Position numbers and translations under genes: made by a program. The notes under the pieces were generated by a model. The model had not been told where the DNA came from and did no database searches. It saw only the letters and a program-made list of their open reading frames with translations. Below, one piece after another: positions 1-47,074 of a stretch of DNA of 64,000 bases. Within the stretch, counting starts at the first letter, position 1; each line of letters opens with the position of its first letter. This DNA is from Glandiceps talaboti (lineage: Eukaryota > Hemichordata > Enteropneusta > Spengelidae): NCBI RefSeq assembly GCF_964340395.1, contig NC_135549.1, positions 27,909,595-27,973,594 on the forward strand. Direction: 5' to 3'.

Positions 1-999
1 GGTGATGTCTCACATACAAGTGACATGGCATGTTTTATCCTGTAGTTCTGGTGTCATGCTATCATCAAAGTCACATAATATGTTCTCTGGCATACGTAAT
101 TTGCTACATATAAAACAAATACTGTACCGGTACAACTTTAATACCCCCCCACCCACCCACCCACCCACCCATTGTATACCGTAGCACGGGACTGGTGATT
201 TCCTATTTATCGACACAGTGTATGTGTGTTATGACATGACAGTGGTGTGTGGTTGAAGAAATTGACCCTAGCTCACAGTATATGTAAAAACGATGCCATG
301 TTTTTTAAATCTATAATTTGAATCAAGACGTGTTTTTAGGTTTTTTTTAATGAATGTTGACTACAAAGAACACTTGTATTTTGAAAGGATAGATCCTAGA
401 TCACAATTTATATAAAACCACTCGGACTATACGCGCTTTTTACCTTCCGTAAGGGAGGTTTTGTATTAGTGTTGAAAAGTCTGTGTCTGTGTGTGTGTCT
501 GTGTGTGTGTGTCTGTGTGTCTGTATCACCATTTTCTATGAAACGACTGGCTCAATTCAAGCAAAATTTTGTAGACGTGTTTCGTAGGGTAATGGCAATA
601 ACTGTTTAGGTTTTAGTAAATATCCCATGAATATTAATGAGCAATTTATGTAATTAATGGTTTTCGGTAATTAGGGTATATCTCAAGAATGCATGCTTTA
701 AATTCAAATTCAAAGCGCATTAGTCCTGAAAATATTATTGATTTAGCTTTTAGTTTTTATTATTTATTGGCATATTTCAGTAATTATACACGGTGGCCAC
801 ACTAAAGAAAGTTGTTGTTTCTGTCAGGAAACGTTGCCTAAAGTGGTGTGACGACACAAATTGTTTTGTTAATTGTTCATGATTAGTTCTGCAGTTATCT
901 TCGCTGAAGTAGCAATTAATGTAGGAAGAGTTCTTTTGTGTTTCCCCTCGGATCTGCACTATGCATTGCCTGGAGAAACACGAGAAAAAAGATGATAAA
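1..999. other. Intergenic sequence left of gene A
   Basis: No gene recognised. A C-rich run at 145-170, a GT-rich stretch at 480-530, and a CTTCCGTAAGGGAGG motif at 443-458 that recurs inverted at 50608-50625 as the end of what looks like a dispersed repeat. Confidence 0.5.
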
Positions 1000-1240
1000 A
1001 AAAGAAGATTATTTGCATATGTATGTAGGGGATCACGAAAACCGAGTGAAGTTGAGAATGGCAAGCTTTCCTGTGCTGAGAATAGGAGGTGGCCATTTGA
1101 ACAACATTTCTGACAACTAACTTTCATTGGGACTTGACGAATCACAGATATAGAGCTAAATTTCTTGCATAAATCATGAAATTGCAAGACTATACCCTTA
1201 CGGAAGGCATTCAGTTTAAATCTGGTTTTGTTTTGGTCCA
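1000..1240 (-). repeat. Interspersed repeat shared with 49400-49640
   Basis: The minus strand contains TTAAACTGAATGCCTTCCGT, then ATCTGTGATTCGTCAAGTCC and CCAATGAAAGTTAGTTGTCA; all recur on the plus strand at 49415-49510. The shared block ends with GGCCTTCCGT/CTTTCGTGATCCCCTACATA-like sequence. Frames through both copies are similar because the DNA is similar. No known protein is recognised, so I treat it as a repeat. It occupies the place where gene A would have its last exon. Confidence 0.6.
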
Positions 1241-1261
1241 CGAGAAGTTTTCATTTATTGA

Positions 1262-6481
<5,220 letters not shown>

Positions 6482-7568
6482 GACCCTCTTGGCAGGTCAA
6501 GGTGATGTAAGGGATCGGTCATTTCTAACTGGGTAGAGAGCGGATTTTGTGTGCTGGAGTCCAACATGACAAATTCCTCCGATAACTAAGACCAAACAGA
6601 CCTCAAGTTAAAGACCATGCTTAGCAAAAACGCAACCCATCACCCTATACACATGTCGACGTTTATTTGTGTATATATAAAGGCATGTGTGGTCGTAATT
6701 GCTATGATGTTATTTTATAATACCATTCGAAAGTAATTGAATATGTAGTTTGTTATTTAAGAACTTGTGGTAAAATCATTTGCTCTGTACATGGCAATCT
6801 GAAATATATGAAACATGTATATCATTTAAATTTCTCCGGGTATCCTAGCCACTAGATAAAAGCAATGGGTGATTCATTATATTTATAGAACTGTCTACAC
6901 AAAATTAGGAAAATGTTGATTTAAAGGGACAAAATATAAGTTACAATAATGCTACTGATGTGTTTGTAGTGCAGTATGAAATATAATAATACAGTACCTA
7001 ATATACATGTCGCCAATACTATCTAGCTGGCTTCCTCAATTACATTCAGAACAAGTTTTCATTTTGAGGAGGACAAATTGATAAAAGTAAACACAAATTA
7101 ACAGTTCAGTTGAAATTGCTGTGTTCATAGATATCTGTCCAGTAATTACAGCAAATGAAAAGTGATACTCAATTACGTGTTCAGGTAATGTGCCACAGAA
7201 TGAAAGGTCCTTGTTTACTTTGCTTTAATGCATAACTTGCCATGCATGGACACTATATACCCTATCAAGAAGACAGTACCCCCCCCTCCCGCCAGATACA
7301 ATTGATCTACCCTTAAAGGTCAAACGTGATTGTACATCACGTCGCCGACGAAATGAGGTCACAGTCTAATAATTGGATAAAGTGTGGTGACCGGGGCGAA
7401 AAGAAACAAGATGGCGCATAAAATATCCTCAGGTACCCCTGTTTGACGGGTTTTTTTTACATCCACTTTCAACAACCACGTGAGTAAAATATTACAGAGC
7501 TGAAATTTTAAAGATAGTGTCTATTTTTCAATATAGGCAGTACATTAATCCAAATACAGACAAAAAAA

Positions 7569-8633
7569 GGGTGACCCTAAAACGAATGACGGAAAACGAA
7601 TGACAGCAGATCCAGTATGTAAACAGTGGAATGATACCCTTTTCTACATTCAGTTAGTTGAATGACACCCTCTGCACTGTAAAACCAGTGGAATGACAGC
7701 CGCCACTCTATAAAATAAGTGGAATGACAGCATTTTCAATGCTTTGGAACTGGAATGACAGCATTTCCAGTATGTAAACAGTGGAATGACACCCTTTTCT
7801 ACATTCAGTTAGTTGAATAACACCCTCTCCACTGTAAAACCAGTGGAATGACAGCGGCCACTCTATAAGATAAGTGGAATGACAGCATTTTCAATGCTTT
7901 GGAACTGGAATGACAGCATTTCCGGTATGTAAACAGTGGAATGACACCCTTTCTACATTCAGTTAGTTGAAGGACACCCTCTGCACTGTAAAACCAGTGG
8001 AATGGCAGCAGCCACTCTATAAATTAAGTGGAATGACAGCATTTCCAATGCTTGGGAACTGGAATGACAGCATTTCCAGTATGTAAACAGTGGAATGACA
8101 CCTCTTTCTACATTCAGTTAGTTGAATGACACCCTCTGCACTGTAAAACCAGTGGAATGACAGCAGCCACTCTATAAGATAAGTGGAATGACAGCATTTT
8201 CAATGCTTTGGAACTGGAATGACAGCATTTCCAGTATGTAAACAGTGGAATGACACCCCTTTCTACATTCAGTTAGTTGAATGACACCCTCTGCATTGAA
8301 AATGCTGTCATTCCACTTATCTTATAGAGTGGCGGCTGTCATTCCACTGGTTTTACAGTGCAGAGGGTGTCATTCAACTAACTGAATGTAGAAAAGGGTG
8401 TCATTCCACTGTTTACATACTGGAAATGCTGTCATTCTATTTCCAAAGCATTGAAAATGCTGTCATTCCACTTAATTTATAGAGTGGCGGCTGTCATTCC
8501 ACTGGTTTTACAGTGCAGAGGGTGTCATTCAACTAACTGAATGTAGAAAAGGGTGTCATTCCATTGTTTACATACTGGAAATGCTGTCATTCGTTTTCCG
8601 TCATTTGGGTTGTCATTCGTTTTAGAGTCACCC
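7569..8633. mobile_element. Foldback-type element of 155-bp tandem units in inverted arms
   Basis: The left end GGGTGACCCTAAAACGAATG is mirrored by CATTCGTTTTAGAGTCACCC at the right end. The left arm is a tandem array with a 155-bp period: the landmark CCAGTATGTAAACA recurs at 7612, 7767, 7922 (variant), 8076 and 8231. Near 8296 the array flips to the reverse complement and runs about two more units. Every unit is studded with GGAATGACA motifs about every 20-40 bp. The flanks GACAAAAAAA (7559-7568) and GACATAAAAG (8634-8643) may be a decayed target duplication. No coding capacity is seen. The architecture resembles foldback transposons. Confidence 0.8.
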
Positions 8634-8643
8634 GACATAAAAG

Positions 8644-8982
8644 CTTATTATACCCGGGAATGTGTAAAGTATACAGATCCTGGTGATTATTTTGGGTTAA
8701 AGTGCGCAATGGAACTCGTCAGTTTTAATGATTGATTTTGAACCTTTAGGATACAAACTGAAATAGAAGTTGAATTTGGTACGTGTTCACTCAGAATCAA
8801 TGTTCCAATACTATGTGTCAGAACGGAAAGAATTATAGTATTGAAGGCCATTGTGTCGGGGGACTGTTCGCCAGAAGTTGTCTCGAGTAATGGCTTGTGA
8901 TGCGCTTTGTACGTTCAAATTGAATATATGTGTCATTTTACAGCACCACCACCACCACCACCACCACCACCACCACCACCAC

Positions 8983-9034
<52 letters not shown>

Positions 9035-10927
9035 AGCAACAATAACTTTAATTTGATCCAATCCCATTCAGGCCGTAGTTAGTATTAGGGTTTTGGCTAT
9101 ATGGCCAGTCAGGGAGTGTGTTTAGTGAGATTTGGTTTGGAGTCTACACTCTCCAGCTCTTAAAATAGACAGGTCTCAGAATGATTGACACTTTGTGTGT
9201 AGTTTTCTCTCCACGTAAATTTAGCAGTTTAATTAAGTAAACACACCCAGGTATTCATGTATTGCTTGTATTTCTCCATTGTCTTTGCTACTATACTTGT
9301 CATGTCGAAGTATAAGAAGTTCAATTAGGTGATAATCGCCTCCTGTATTACTGAACTGAGGTTTGGGAGATAGTTTATTTCGAACATTTCCATAGTGCTT
9401 TGCGGGGGGGGGGGGACGTTTGTTGTCGGTAACATGACTTCAGAAAATAGGGTAGGTAGGTCAGTAGTATATTTTATTTTACCCAAAGACAGGATACTCG
9501 TTGGTCACAATACTTCCGTATCAGTTGATGAGGTTTAAAAGAAGTAAATAAAGACAATTGATTCATAAAGTAGACAAACACAACTTGCTGACTGTGCTTT
9601 TACAGGCTGAAATGACAGCGATTCTTTCAGGGGTGTTACTTTAAAGATGCTTTGGCAAGAAAATCTATTTAGGAATAGAAGTAAATTGTCACAATTTTTA
9701 CCTCTTCGCATGTAAAAAGTTTTATGGTCGGCGGCTTAAACTAGGGTTGGTCGGGTATCGGAAACACACAATGTTTCTTTCATTTGGCCTTGGCATTTTT
9801 ACACATGACTCTAAAAGACATTTAACAGTATATTTGCTCTTTGTTATACCTCCGCAATTCAATGGATAGCGTTCAATCTTTGCATCATCTGTAAGCGACA
9901 AGGATGAAATCTTCTGTCCTGCCCAGTCCTCATTTACATACCTGTATTGACTGGACATAAGTATGGTTCGAGAGTTGTCCGAAGTTTGACCATTCAGAAA
10001 CATACGGATGTGATGACTCAATACTACTCTGTATGCTGACTAGCTTTGTAAACTTATGTATAGTTAAAATGAAGGAATTTAGTTTAAAATATAGACCAAA
10101 ATATCATGTTATTCACATGTCAACAATCTATTTCGCCATTGTGTATGTCATCATAGCTTATATGATTTCATGTTTGTGTGTGAAAGTCACACATGCCATG
10201 ACTGTTGATGATGCTACGTGCACCCTTACTTTAGGGTTATGATAGACTGGGTGAAACAATGCGGTATGAAAGTGTCACACAAAACAAATGTTTCGTTTTT
10301 GTAAATTAACAGTTATTATTATCCAACAGCAAAGCGAAGATACTATCACTGTAAGCACTTGATCGACAGGTGGCCATCTACAGGAAGACCTAATCAACTT
10401 CAAAAATGATACAAGGGGGGGGGGGGGGGGCTTCCAGATGATTTGTTTCATGTCCAAACATTCGAAATTCCCTACATTTATTTAGGTGCATTATTCGGTA
10501 GAGGCAAACTGAACGATACTCTTGGTAAATTTAATCAAACCCTGAATGAGTTCCAACCCCGACCGAAGTGGTAAGAGGCAGGTAGTTTAACCACTCGGCC
10601 ACCGACAAATCGGGTGGGTAACACTCCAGAGCTTGAAACACCACAAGCACCGTAACAATAGGATACCATCTAGTATCACCTTTTCAGATGCTTAAACATG
10701 AAGGGCCAACACCATAACAACAGTACCAAACTTCAATATTTCAATTGCCACATTTATAATTTTTTCATCAAAAGAACATTGACTAGCATTGATTCATTAC
10801 AAATTGGACCTCAAATCATTCTTATAGACTGATCCATTAGGGAACCAAAACAACAAAACGGCAAGTATCTGGTTATGGCGGGTCGAGCGATTCTCAATTT
10901 GTTAGAAAACAACATGGCAGTAAAATA
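8644..10927. other. Intergenic sequence between genes A and B
   Basis: Apart from the compound trinucleotide array I see no exon-like frames with splice sites. A stretch near 9740-9770 (GGTCGGGTATCGGAAACACA) recurs loosely near 63150 and is probably a dispersed repeat. Confidence 0.45.
8943..9043. repeat. Compound trinucleotide array (CAC)n(CAG)n(CAA)n
   Basis: CAC units shift to CAG then CAA. Read in frame it would give His then Gln runs, but no gene context is seen. Confidence 0.95.
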
Positions 10928-11669
10928 TAATTAGGGAGCCTTCAGTAATAAAAGGGGGACTTGGGGAATCAGGGGGTGGGTCACTTTTTACAAATCAGTT
11001 CTCGGAGAGGGCCAGATTTTTAAAAATGGGATTAGGGGAAGGTTTCATTTTAATTTAAGTCATGGTATTGTCTAACTTTGCCTTTTATTGGATGTTGCCA
11101 CATTGTTTAGGGTTATGGCGAGAGTTAGTGTTAGGTACCTTAATAGCAGACCAGTATAAATTAAATCGCTGCTGACAACCATGCATCGAATAAATTATAA
11201 GTTGTAATGTGAAGAGGGGAGTGAGTTTACAGTATAACGGGAACAGTTGGGTAAGATAGTAGGTATAATTGTTCATCTTGCTCCCTACCATGTTGCGAGT
11301 ATATTCTTCTAGTCTTTGATAGTTCGAATTCTGATCCAGACACGTGATGGTGTAGTAATGCTAGTGCTTTCACACAATTCACTCTGGTGGTGGTAGTAGT
11401 GGGAAATAAATAATAACTTTAAACTGTAACGTGGTGGCAACGGTGGGATTAAGACCTGACCATTGATTCTGGCATTCGTGTCCATTTCCATATTACTTAA
11501 ACCTCGCATTCTAAACATTGAAATATTTAACAGGAAAGGGTCATGTTTTAGAGAAAGGAAATTGAGGGAGGGCCACTTTTTAGCACGGCGTAATCGGGGG
11601 AGGCTCACATTTTACACAGCAGCCCAGGCCTGAATTCCACCCGGCCTTCCCCGATGTAATTACTGAAGA
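10928..11669. mobile_element. TTA-flanked inverted-repeat element between genes A and B
   Basis: Left end ATTA|GGGAGCCTTCAGTAATA; right end TGTAATTACTGAAGAATCCC|TTA. The terminal inverted repeats and TTA duplication match the element in gene A intron 1. Purine-rich internal segments of the type GGGAGGGCC are also shared. It is non-coding. A 3-bp TTA target is typical of PIF/Harbinger-type elements, so it may be a non-autonomous member. Confidence 0.65.
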
Positions 11670-11894
11670 ATCCCTTACTTTAGAACGGTCAATTAGAAAT
11701 GCGATGATTCACTCCATCTAATGTGTTGGCTTGGATTGCTTGTTACAGTTGCAATAGCTATCATATCATTTGTTTATATTCGTGATTTAAAGCTAGGATT
11801 TAAGCACAACGTTCAGTTTCTTGACTAGTTTTTGACTGATCTAAAGAAAATGAGAGATAAGGCGTGTATCACGGAAGGGAAGGGCTTACGTGTG

Positions 11895-17639
<5,745 letters not shown>

Positions 17640-18988
17640 ACTCGCTCAAGTTTTTGATGCTAGTATATGCTAGGTGGTGTCCCACTTTGAGGATCACTTT
17701 GTAAAAGCTAAACCACCAGTGCAGCGATCGCCGTATTTATTGCTGGAACCAGACAAATGTCATGCTAGTGGGCAGCTTAAAAGCGTGACCCAGACTATAC
17801 GAGACACGACCACAGTTAAATCTAGTACCGGCCCTCAGTAACAACCACACCATCAGATAAAGGTCACAGAACGGAAGTTTGTAAGATAACGCATATTTTG
17901 TAAGAGAGGCAGTAGCCATAACAGAGTCATCGCTGAGAATAGAATGTTTATTCAGTTTGTAGCTACTATCTTAGTATAGGGACCCAAATGATCTCTTTTC
18001 GTTTAAGGTTTACTGTGAAGGGTGCAATTATAACAAAATAATTGGTACTTAAATTCCATCCCGCGTTTTCACCTAGTTGCAAAAAAATAAATATTCGGAA
18101 AACCACAAACGGATATACAATACAACTAACACATTCGCGGGGAAGACAAAAAGGTACATTATTGAAGACCTTTGCCGCGGATGATGCAAAAACAGTTTTA
18201 ACTTATTTCCATTGTGGTTGGTCCTCTAACATAAAATATCGCACAAATAGGATAACAAGAACGATGAAATACAATACATAACTGACAAAATGTACTGAAA
18301 AGACAAACTGACACTATACATGGATGAAAATTAAAACGTAGAATAATATCTGCGATATTCATGTCATTAGCATATATTTGCATAATGAATATTGTCATCG
18401 ACACATTGTTTCAATGTCAACAAAAACTACTACATCGAATGAAAAGAAATATTATGCAAATAGTGAAAATATGAAATATGAACACTTTATATATAATAAT
18501 GTGGAACAGTTACATTTTCGAATTTTTTTTCAAGCGACTACAATTTCGCCCAAATCACTCGGATGCCATCGTGTGTTCGAGCTACTGTGAAAACACTATA
18601 AAAGTGAGATGAATTATTCAAACGAATGAACAAACATTCGTCAATCAACGAATCTGAGAGCAAATTAAGATTTAAAAAATATCAAATTTATTAGCCATGA
18701 AATAAATGGGAATGAATTAATAAAAGAAATTAATGTGCAGTCATCTTTCTTTCTGAACGTCTGCTGAACAATTTATCACTCAAATACTATCAAAGTTCCT
18801 ACATGCTATACGTCAGTTCGATGTCAATCTACAGGGTCAGTGCACTATCTTATTTTCTTTATCATGACATCTTCGCCAAATTCATGATACGTAATGAAGG
18901 TCCTCTGATTGGTTCACTTAATTTGATAAATTACTCAAATTAAATGTAAACAATATTACACCATTGGATGGAAAGGTTGACCTGGGTA

Positions 18989-30350
<11,362 letters not shown>

Positions 30351-30454
30351 GTTTCTGGTATACGGTCTAATGTCCGCCACCGATATTATTGGTATTCAGA
30401 AGTATTTCACTTGCATAACGCATGCGTTGTTGAAATAGCGTAAGGTAAATATAC

Positions 30455-30460
30455 TTTATA
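30455..30460 (-). promoter_or_regulatory. Putative TATA box of gene C
   Basis: The minus strand reads GGATATAAAGTATATTTACC, 105 bp upstream of the start ATG. The same motif lies at the same distance upstream of gene D, which argues for function over chance. Confidence 0.5.
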
Positions 30461-32115
30461 TCCAGCACACTTTGAACTAGGCACAATACAATAGGAGTGG
30501 TGTAGAGATTCACGTAACAGAGGCGTCATGCCCTAATCGGAACAAAGGTCATGATAAGGAAACAACTCGAGACTTCATTGTACGCACCCGTAAAATGAAC
30601 GAGATATATATAACAAAAACTCACAGTCAACAAAAATGTATACAAAACACGATATTTCATATTATTCAGATATACAAAATCAAAATTTTATGCACAAATC
30701 ACTTTTTGAAACAAAATTCTTCTCTGTACACTCTAGGCCCGTTACTATAACAAGACTATGAACGACTACTGAAGTATATTCCTCGTATGCATATGAACAT
30801 ATATGGTCACTCGGTAATAGAATAGATGGACTAGTTGAACCAGGGGCATGAGGCAACATTTCTGGTGCAACTCGAAAATGATAATGATGTCATACAGATA
30901 ATAAAGGCCCAAGTTAGCTATGAGTCACATTTACATACTTACTTCTTTATGTATAGTATATTTTTATAAACTTGTTTTACACGTATACACATATTTCTTA
31001 TTTTGGGTATAAGGCCAGCAATGGAATGATTAAAAATATATTCTACATCACTTGTTTATTATTGCAACTTATTCACTGTTGGAAGACGAGCCCCCTATGG
31101 TGGAGGTTGAATTTTCAAATTCCAAGATTCGAATCATTTGATCTCTCGATCGCGCGACAAAATAGAGAAGTAAATTCTACGACCGTTGGGGGCGCTATTC
31201 AATCGGTACACTCCACAGCCGTGTCCCGTATGTATTCTATTTGCATTCCAGCTCGATTCGATCTAGTTAAATATTTGTATTTCTCTGCGTATTATAATTA
31301 TATATTAATTAGCGATTCAAGATACTGAATATAATGATAAACAAGAACATGACGGAACTTGTTGATGTTGTCTATATTCACGGCGTTATTCAATATTGTT
31401 ATAGACACCAGAATTGTTGCCCCAAGCCCTTGGTTGAACACGGCATTTTTGTATTTTAATAACTATTTTATTGGGCTTATTTCAAAAATACAAATATTGT
31501 CATGGATGGAAATCTTTTACGTCTTGTATTCGGAAACTTCTCGTAAGTTATCAATTTCAAGAATCGTCTCCATTAATATGTGTATTCAATTTACTTTTTT
31601 CTAACGCGCAATATGAAACTCTACACTCTGAATATTTTTTTGTGTAGCATGAAACACATTCCACAATCAGTGTTTGCGCTTGGGAGAAAAAATAAAGTTA
31701 CGTAAAAGGTTAAAAGTAATCCTCATAGGTAGTTCAGAAATTAAGTTGATAAACAGGTCTCACTAGTTCTACTCGTCAGTGTGAAGACAGTACTGTGCGT
31801 GTATATATACATTCATTTTGTTTAAGACATTACATGTTACATTGGACACTACAACTCACCTCAACTCATCAGGATCTAGGGCCTAGGGCACATCTACAAT
31901 TGATGGACATACGATACTGATCTTTTAGGACTCCTCGACGTTCTCCTATATATTATTATATAGGAGAATGTATCATTATCTTTTTATTTTGTTAATTTTT
32001 TTTGTTAACTATTATTACTCTAGTTTATATATTTACTAGTTTGTTTTAGCATCAAACACTTATTGCAGAAAATTCAATGAAGAAATGTAGTTTTCTTAAT
32101 AGATGCAATACAGAC

Positions 32116-32179
32116 TCTATTCTATTCTATTCTATTCTATTCTATTCTATTCTATTCTATTCTATTCTATTCTATTCTA
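32116..32179. repeat. (TCTAT)n pentanucleotide array
   Basis: About 60 bp of TTCTA units upstream of gene C. Confidence 0.95.
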
Positions 32180-32514
32180 CTGGCTTCAAAACTTATGTTA
32201 GTGATTTACCATTGTATAGTACATGTAGTATGAAAATAAAACCAATAACAGGTCTACCGACTATAAACTCTCCTAGTAAAGAAAAGAGCTTGTGCTCGAC
32301 AACCCTTTGGATGTGAGTTATTATAGAAAGCGTTGATTCCTTTATGGAGCTTTATATTGCCGTAAAAATTATGAATTCTAGATTTTAAAAAACCCCACAA
32401 ACATACATTTTGAGTGCACCGACATACATCAAATCTACAAGCAGACTTTAGATATGGTATTATTTAGGCCAAGCCAAGCCCAGCCACAATAACGTGCATA
32501 CAAATAACAAAAGT

Positions 32515-32648
32515 TTAATATAATATAATATAATATAATATAATATAATATAATATATCATATATAATATAATATAATATAATATAATATAATATAATAT
32601 AATATAATATTATATAATATAATATAATATAATATTATATTATATAAT
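32515..32648. repeat. (TATAA)n pentanucleotide array
   Basis: About 130 bp of AATAT/TATAA units with a small inverted switch near 32555, in the spacer between gene C and the orphan exon. Confidence 0.95.
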
Positions 32649-33452
32649 AGTATTGAATAGAGTTTGCTTCCCCTAAATCCTCTCCTGATGACACATAATT
32701 ATTGACCTGATTCTCCGATACATAATAACTCTAATTACATCTTCAACCAATCAGGTTTTGTGTAGGGATGCCATTCTGGACTAGCAGATCTAATGAGCGT
32801 TTGTAGACTTGGAGGTCGAGCGAACATTTAAAAAAGATCAGATCAAAATAGCAGTTAGGACAGCTGAAATAGTGAAGTATTGTTAGTCCTTCAAGTCTAC
32901 ATGTTGGCTAAACAAACAGTGACCAGTCAATGGGTGTCTGAGATAATTTAACTTTATCGAAAAATATATGAAACATGAAACAAATCAGAATTTCGTAAAA
33001 CGTTTTAATGAATGTAATGAGCAGGCATCTTTCACAACAGAGATACTATTAAGGTTCAGGAACAGTAAACGATACCCCAGCTGGAATCATGCTGAACTGT
33101 ATAGTTATGCTTTCTTTGTCACCAAAGCACGGCGTTATGAGAAACTTGCGCTAAAAATTAAGATCGGAGCTTTAACTTCTTTGACTGCCTTAAAGTCTTT
33201 GAGACATAATCTAAGTAAAATGATTAATATTAGATTATCTATTAAGGTATTGACATATGACCTTGACCAATACTTTCAAAAATTGACTTTCTACCATACC
33301 TGATATTATTAGTCAATCTCTCTTTTTATACTTGAGCCTTTCATCTTGACCTCCATATTCAAGGTCAAATAGGAATTTCTTAATGATGGCTCCCTTAATG
33401 AACAAGGTCATAGACACTGTAGTAAGACTCAGTGCCGTGAAGAACTACTTAC

Positions 33453-33722
33453 CCCATGTTGAGGTACAAACACATTCAGATAAAGACATGGAGATACAGG
33501 TACTGGCGGTTGAAATCTTAAGTCACCTATCGGGGGTTCAGCGAATGGAGCCCCCTTGTAGATATTGACGGTGTGTTGGGTGTCACCGTGAGTGAACTGC
33601 ACAGTTGAACCGAGTAGTTTACCTGTGCTGATTTCGACAGTTGGGTCTTCATCAGCATTGATAGTTATTGCCAACAATAGTAGGAATGTAACACTGGGTC
33701 TGATACATATACTCGAACCCAC
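33453..33722 (-). pseudogene. Orphan first exon of a carboxylesterase copy (start lost, internal deletion)
   Basis: Minus-strand sequence closely matches exon 1 of C and D, from the signal peptide (GSSICIRPSVTFLLLLAI) to the VPQHG|GTAAGT donor. The ATG is GTG here and no in-frame upstream ATG is seen. About 31 codons are missing between PPVPVSP and CLYLNV, removing the first Cys of a conserved disulfide and the SED motif, though the frame is kept. No exon 2-8 follows before gene C begins at 30350. The TATAAA of C and D is TATTAAA here. It looks like the relic of a partial duplication. It could in principle act as an alternative leader exon of gene C, but without a start codon that is unlikely. 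Confidence 0.8.
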
Positions 33723-33825
33723 GTTTCTGGTACATGGTGCAATGTCCGCCTCCGATATTATTGGTATTCAGAAGTATTTCACTTGCATAACGCATGTATA
33801 TTGAAATAGCGTAAGGTAAATATAC

Positions 33826-33832
33826 TTTAATA
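33826..33832 (-). promoter_or_regulatory. Degraded TATA motif of the orphan first exon
   Basis: The aligned site reads GGATATTAAAGTATATTTACC on the minus strand: one inserted T interrupts the TATAAA of C and D. This fits the loss of the start codon just downstream. Confidence 0.45.
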
Positions 33833-35355
33833 TCCAGAGCACGAGGGTTTGAACCAGGCACAATGCAATTGGAGGTCAGTGTAAAATTTTACTCGACAGA
33901 GACGCAATGCCCCAATACGAACAAAGGTCATGATAAGGTCATTGTACGCATCGTGGCTACATGTCAACTAGATACATAAAAACTCAAGAAAATAAATAGA
34001 AAACACAACATTTCGTATTGTTCAGATCAAATTTTATCCACCAACCACTTTTGAAACAAAATTCTTCTATGTATAAATGTCACTCTAAGCTCCATTACTA
34101 TAATACGATTATGAACGACTACTAAAGTATATTCGTCATATACATATGAACATATATGGTCGCTCTGTAATAGAATAGACGGACTATTTGTACACGGCTT
34201 GTTCAGAATCAGTGTTTGCCCTTGGGAGAGAAAAATAAAGTTCCAAACTAATCCTAGTAGGTAGTTCAGAAATCAAGTTGATAGATAGGTCTTATCTGTA
34301 CCAATCGTCAGTGTGAAGACAGTAATGCGTATATATACTTTTTGTTTGTGAAATTACATGTTACCGTGGACAATAAAAATCACTGCACCTCATCAGAATC
34401 TAGGGCCTATATACGACACATCTACTATAGAGTGACATGCGAAACTGATCTTTTAGGACTCCTCGACGTTCTCCTATATATCTCCTGGCTTCAAAACTTG
34501 TCTTGTCCAGCAACTTGCTGCATTGATAATTACAAAGCTTCAGCAGTAAATGAAATAGACCTAGGATTGTTTGATAGTTAGCATTCACACTCCACCAAAC
34601 ATAGTCCTCCTGATAACATTCACTGATACATGCTATATTGACTTGCTATCTACTTGACCTAGAGTGTATCTGTTGTTTGTTTACTAGTTTTCATTCACAT
34701 GTGTTGAACTTGCAGAGATATTGTCATTAATACTCACTGTTTCACACCTCTAAAGATCTCTCCTGAGTCTATTACATGTATATGCAATGACAATTGTCCC
34801 TGTTTCAGGACTGTTATCAACTAGTACTGCAACGTATTGCTAGTTGATGGGTGAAATTTGTGGTATCACTCCATACATGCGGCTAATCTCTCACACTTCC
34901 CATATCCTTTCTCTATACTACTTGTTGATTAAACATCACTACTAGGTAATCTAAATCTAAACGTTCTATATTAACATACCCCCAAATTTTCCTGTGGTGA
35001 CTCACAGACTTATTTTGTTTCTAGCTACTGATAGGTCAGTGACAGTGTCAATAAACTTGAGTAGATGCTAATAGTTGTAATCAATATACAGTCATCTTTC
35101 TTTCTGAATGTCTGCTGAATAAATCATCACTCACAGAAGGGATACTATCAAAGTTCCCTTATGTTATATAGATACGTCAGCTCGATGTCAATCTCCAGTG
35201 CATTAACTTATTTTCTTTATCATGACAGCATCGCCAAATGCATGATACATAACATAATGAAGGATCGGAGCTTAGGTCTCATGGTTGGTTCAGAGAATTT
35301 AAGAATTTAACCATAGTAAAAGTTATACAGTTGGAGGGAGAAGTTGACATTGATA

Positions 35356-46964
<11,609 letters not shown>

Positions 46965-47068
46965 GTTTCTGGTACACGGTGCAATGTCCACCTTCGATAT
47001 TGTTGTTCATAAGTATTTCATCTTACATTATAACGCATGCGTGTTGAAATAGCGTAAGGTAAATGTAC

Positions 47069-47074
47069 TTTATA
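47069..47074 (-). promoter_or_regulatory. Putative TATA box of gene D
   Basis: TATAAA on the minus strand within ACATATAAAGTACATTTACC, 105 bp upstream of the ATG, equivalent to the motif of gene C. Confidence 0.5.

Larger units (their letters stand above)
33373..34600 (-). repeat. Segmental duplicate of the gene C/D 5' region
   Basis: From 33373 onward this block aligns with 29905-32000 (5' end of gene C) and in part with 46580-47640 (gene D). Shared landmarks are CAGTGTTTGC near 34215, 31670 and 47530, and AGGACTCCTCGACGTTCTCC near 34455 and 31928. It carries the orphan first exon but no later exons. The left breakpoint lies in a remnant of the MITE found in intron 1 of gene C. Confidence 0.7.

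Noticed and set aside
8851-9045. His-run/Gln-run protein
   Set aside because: A CAC/CAG/CAA array with no splice or start context and no relation to any neighbour gene.
30351-30380. Upstream extension of gene C exon 1 (ADIRPYTRN)
   Set aside because: The codon at the extension start is GTG, not ATG; the downstream ATG gives a proper signal peptide. The same applies to gene D (46965-46991).
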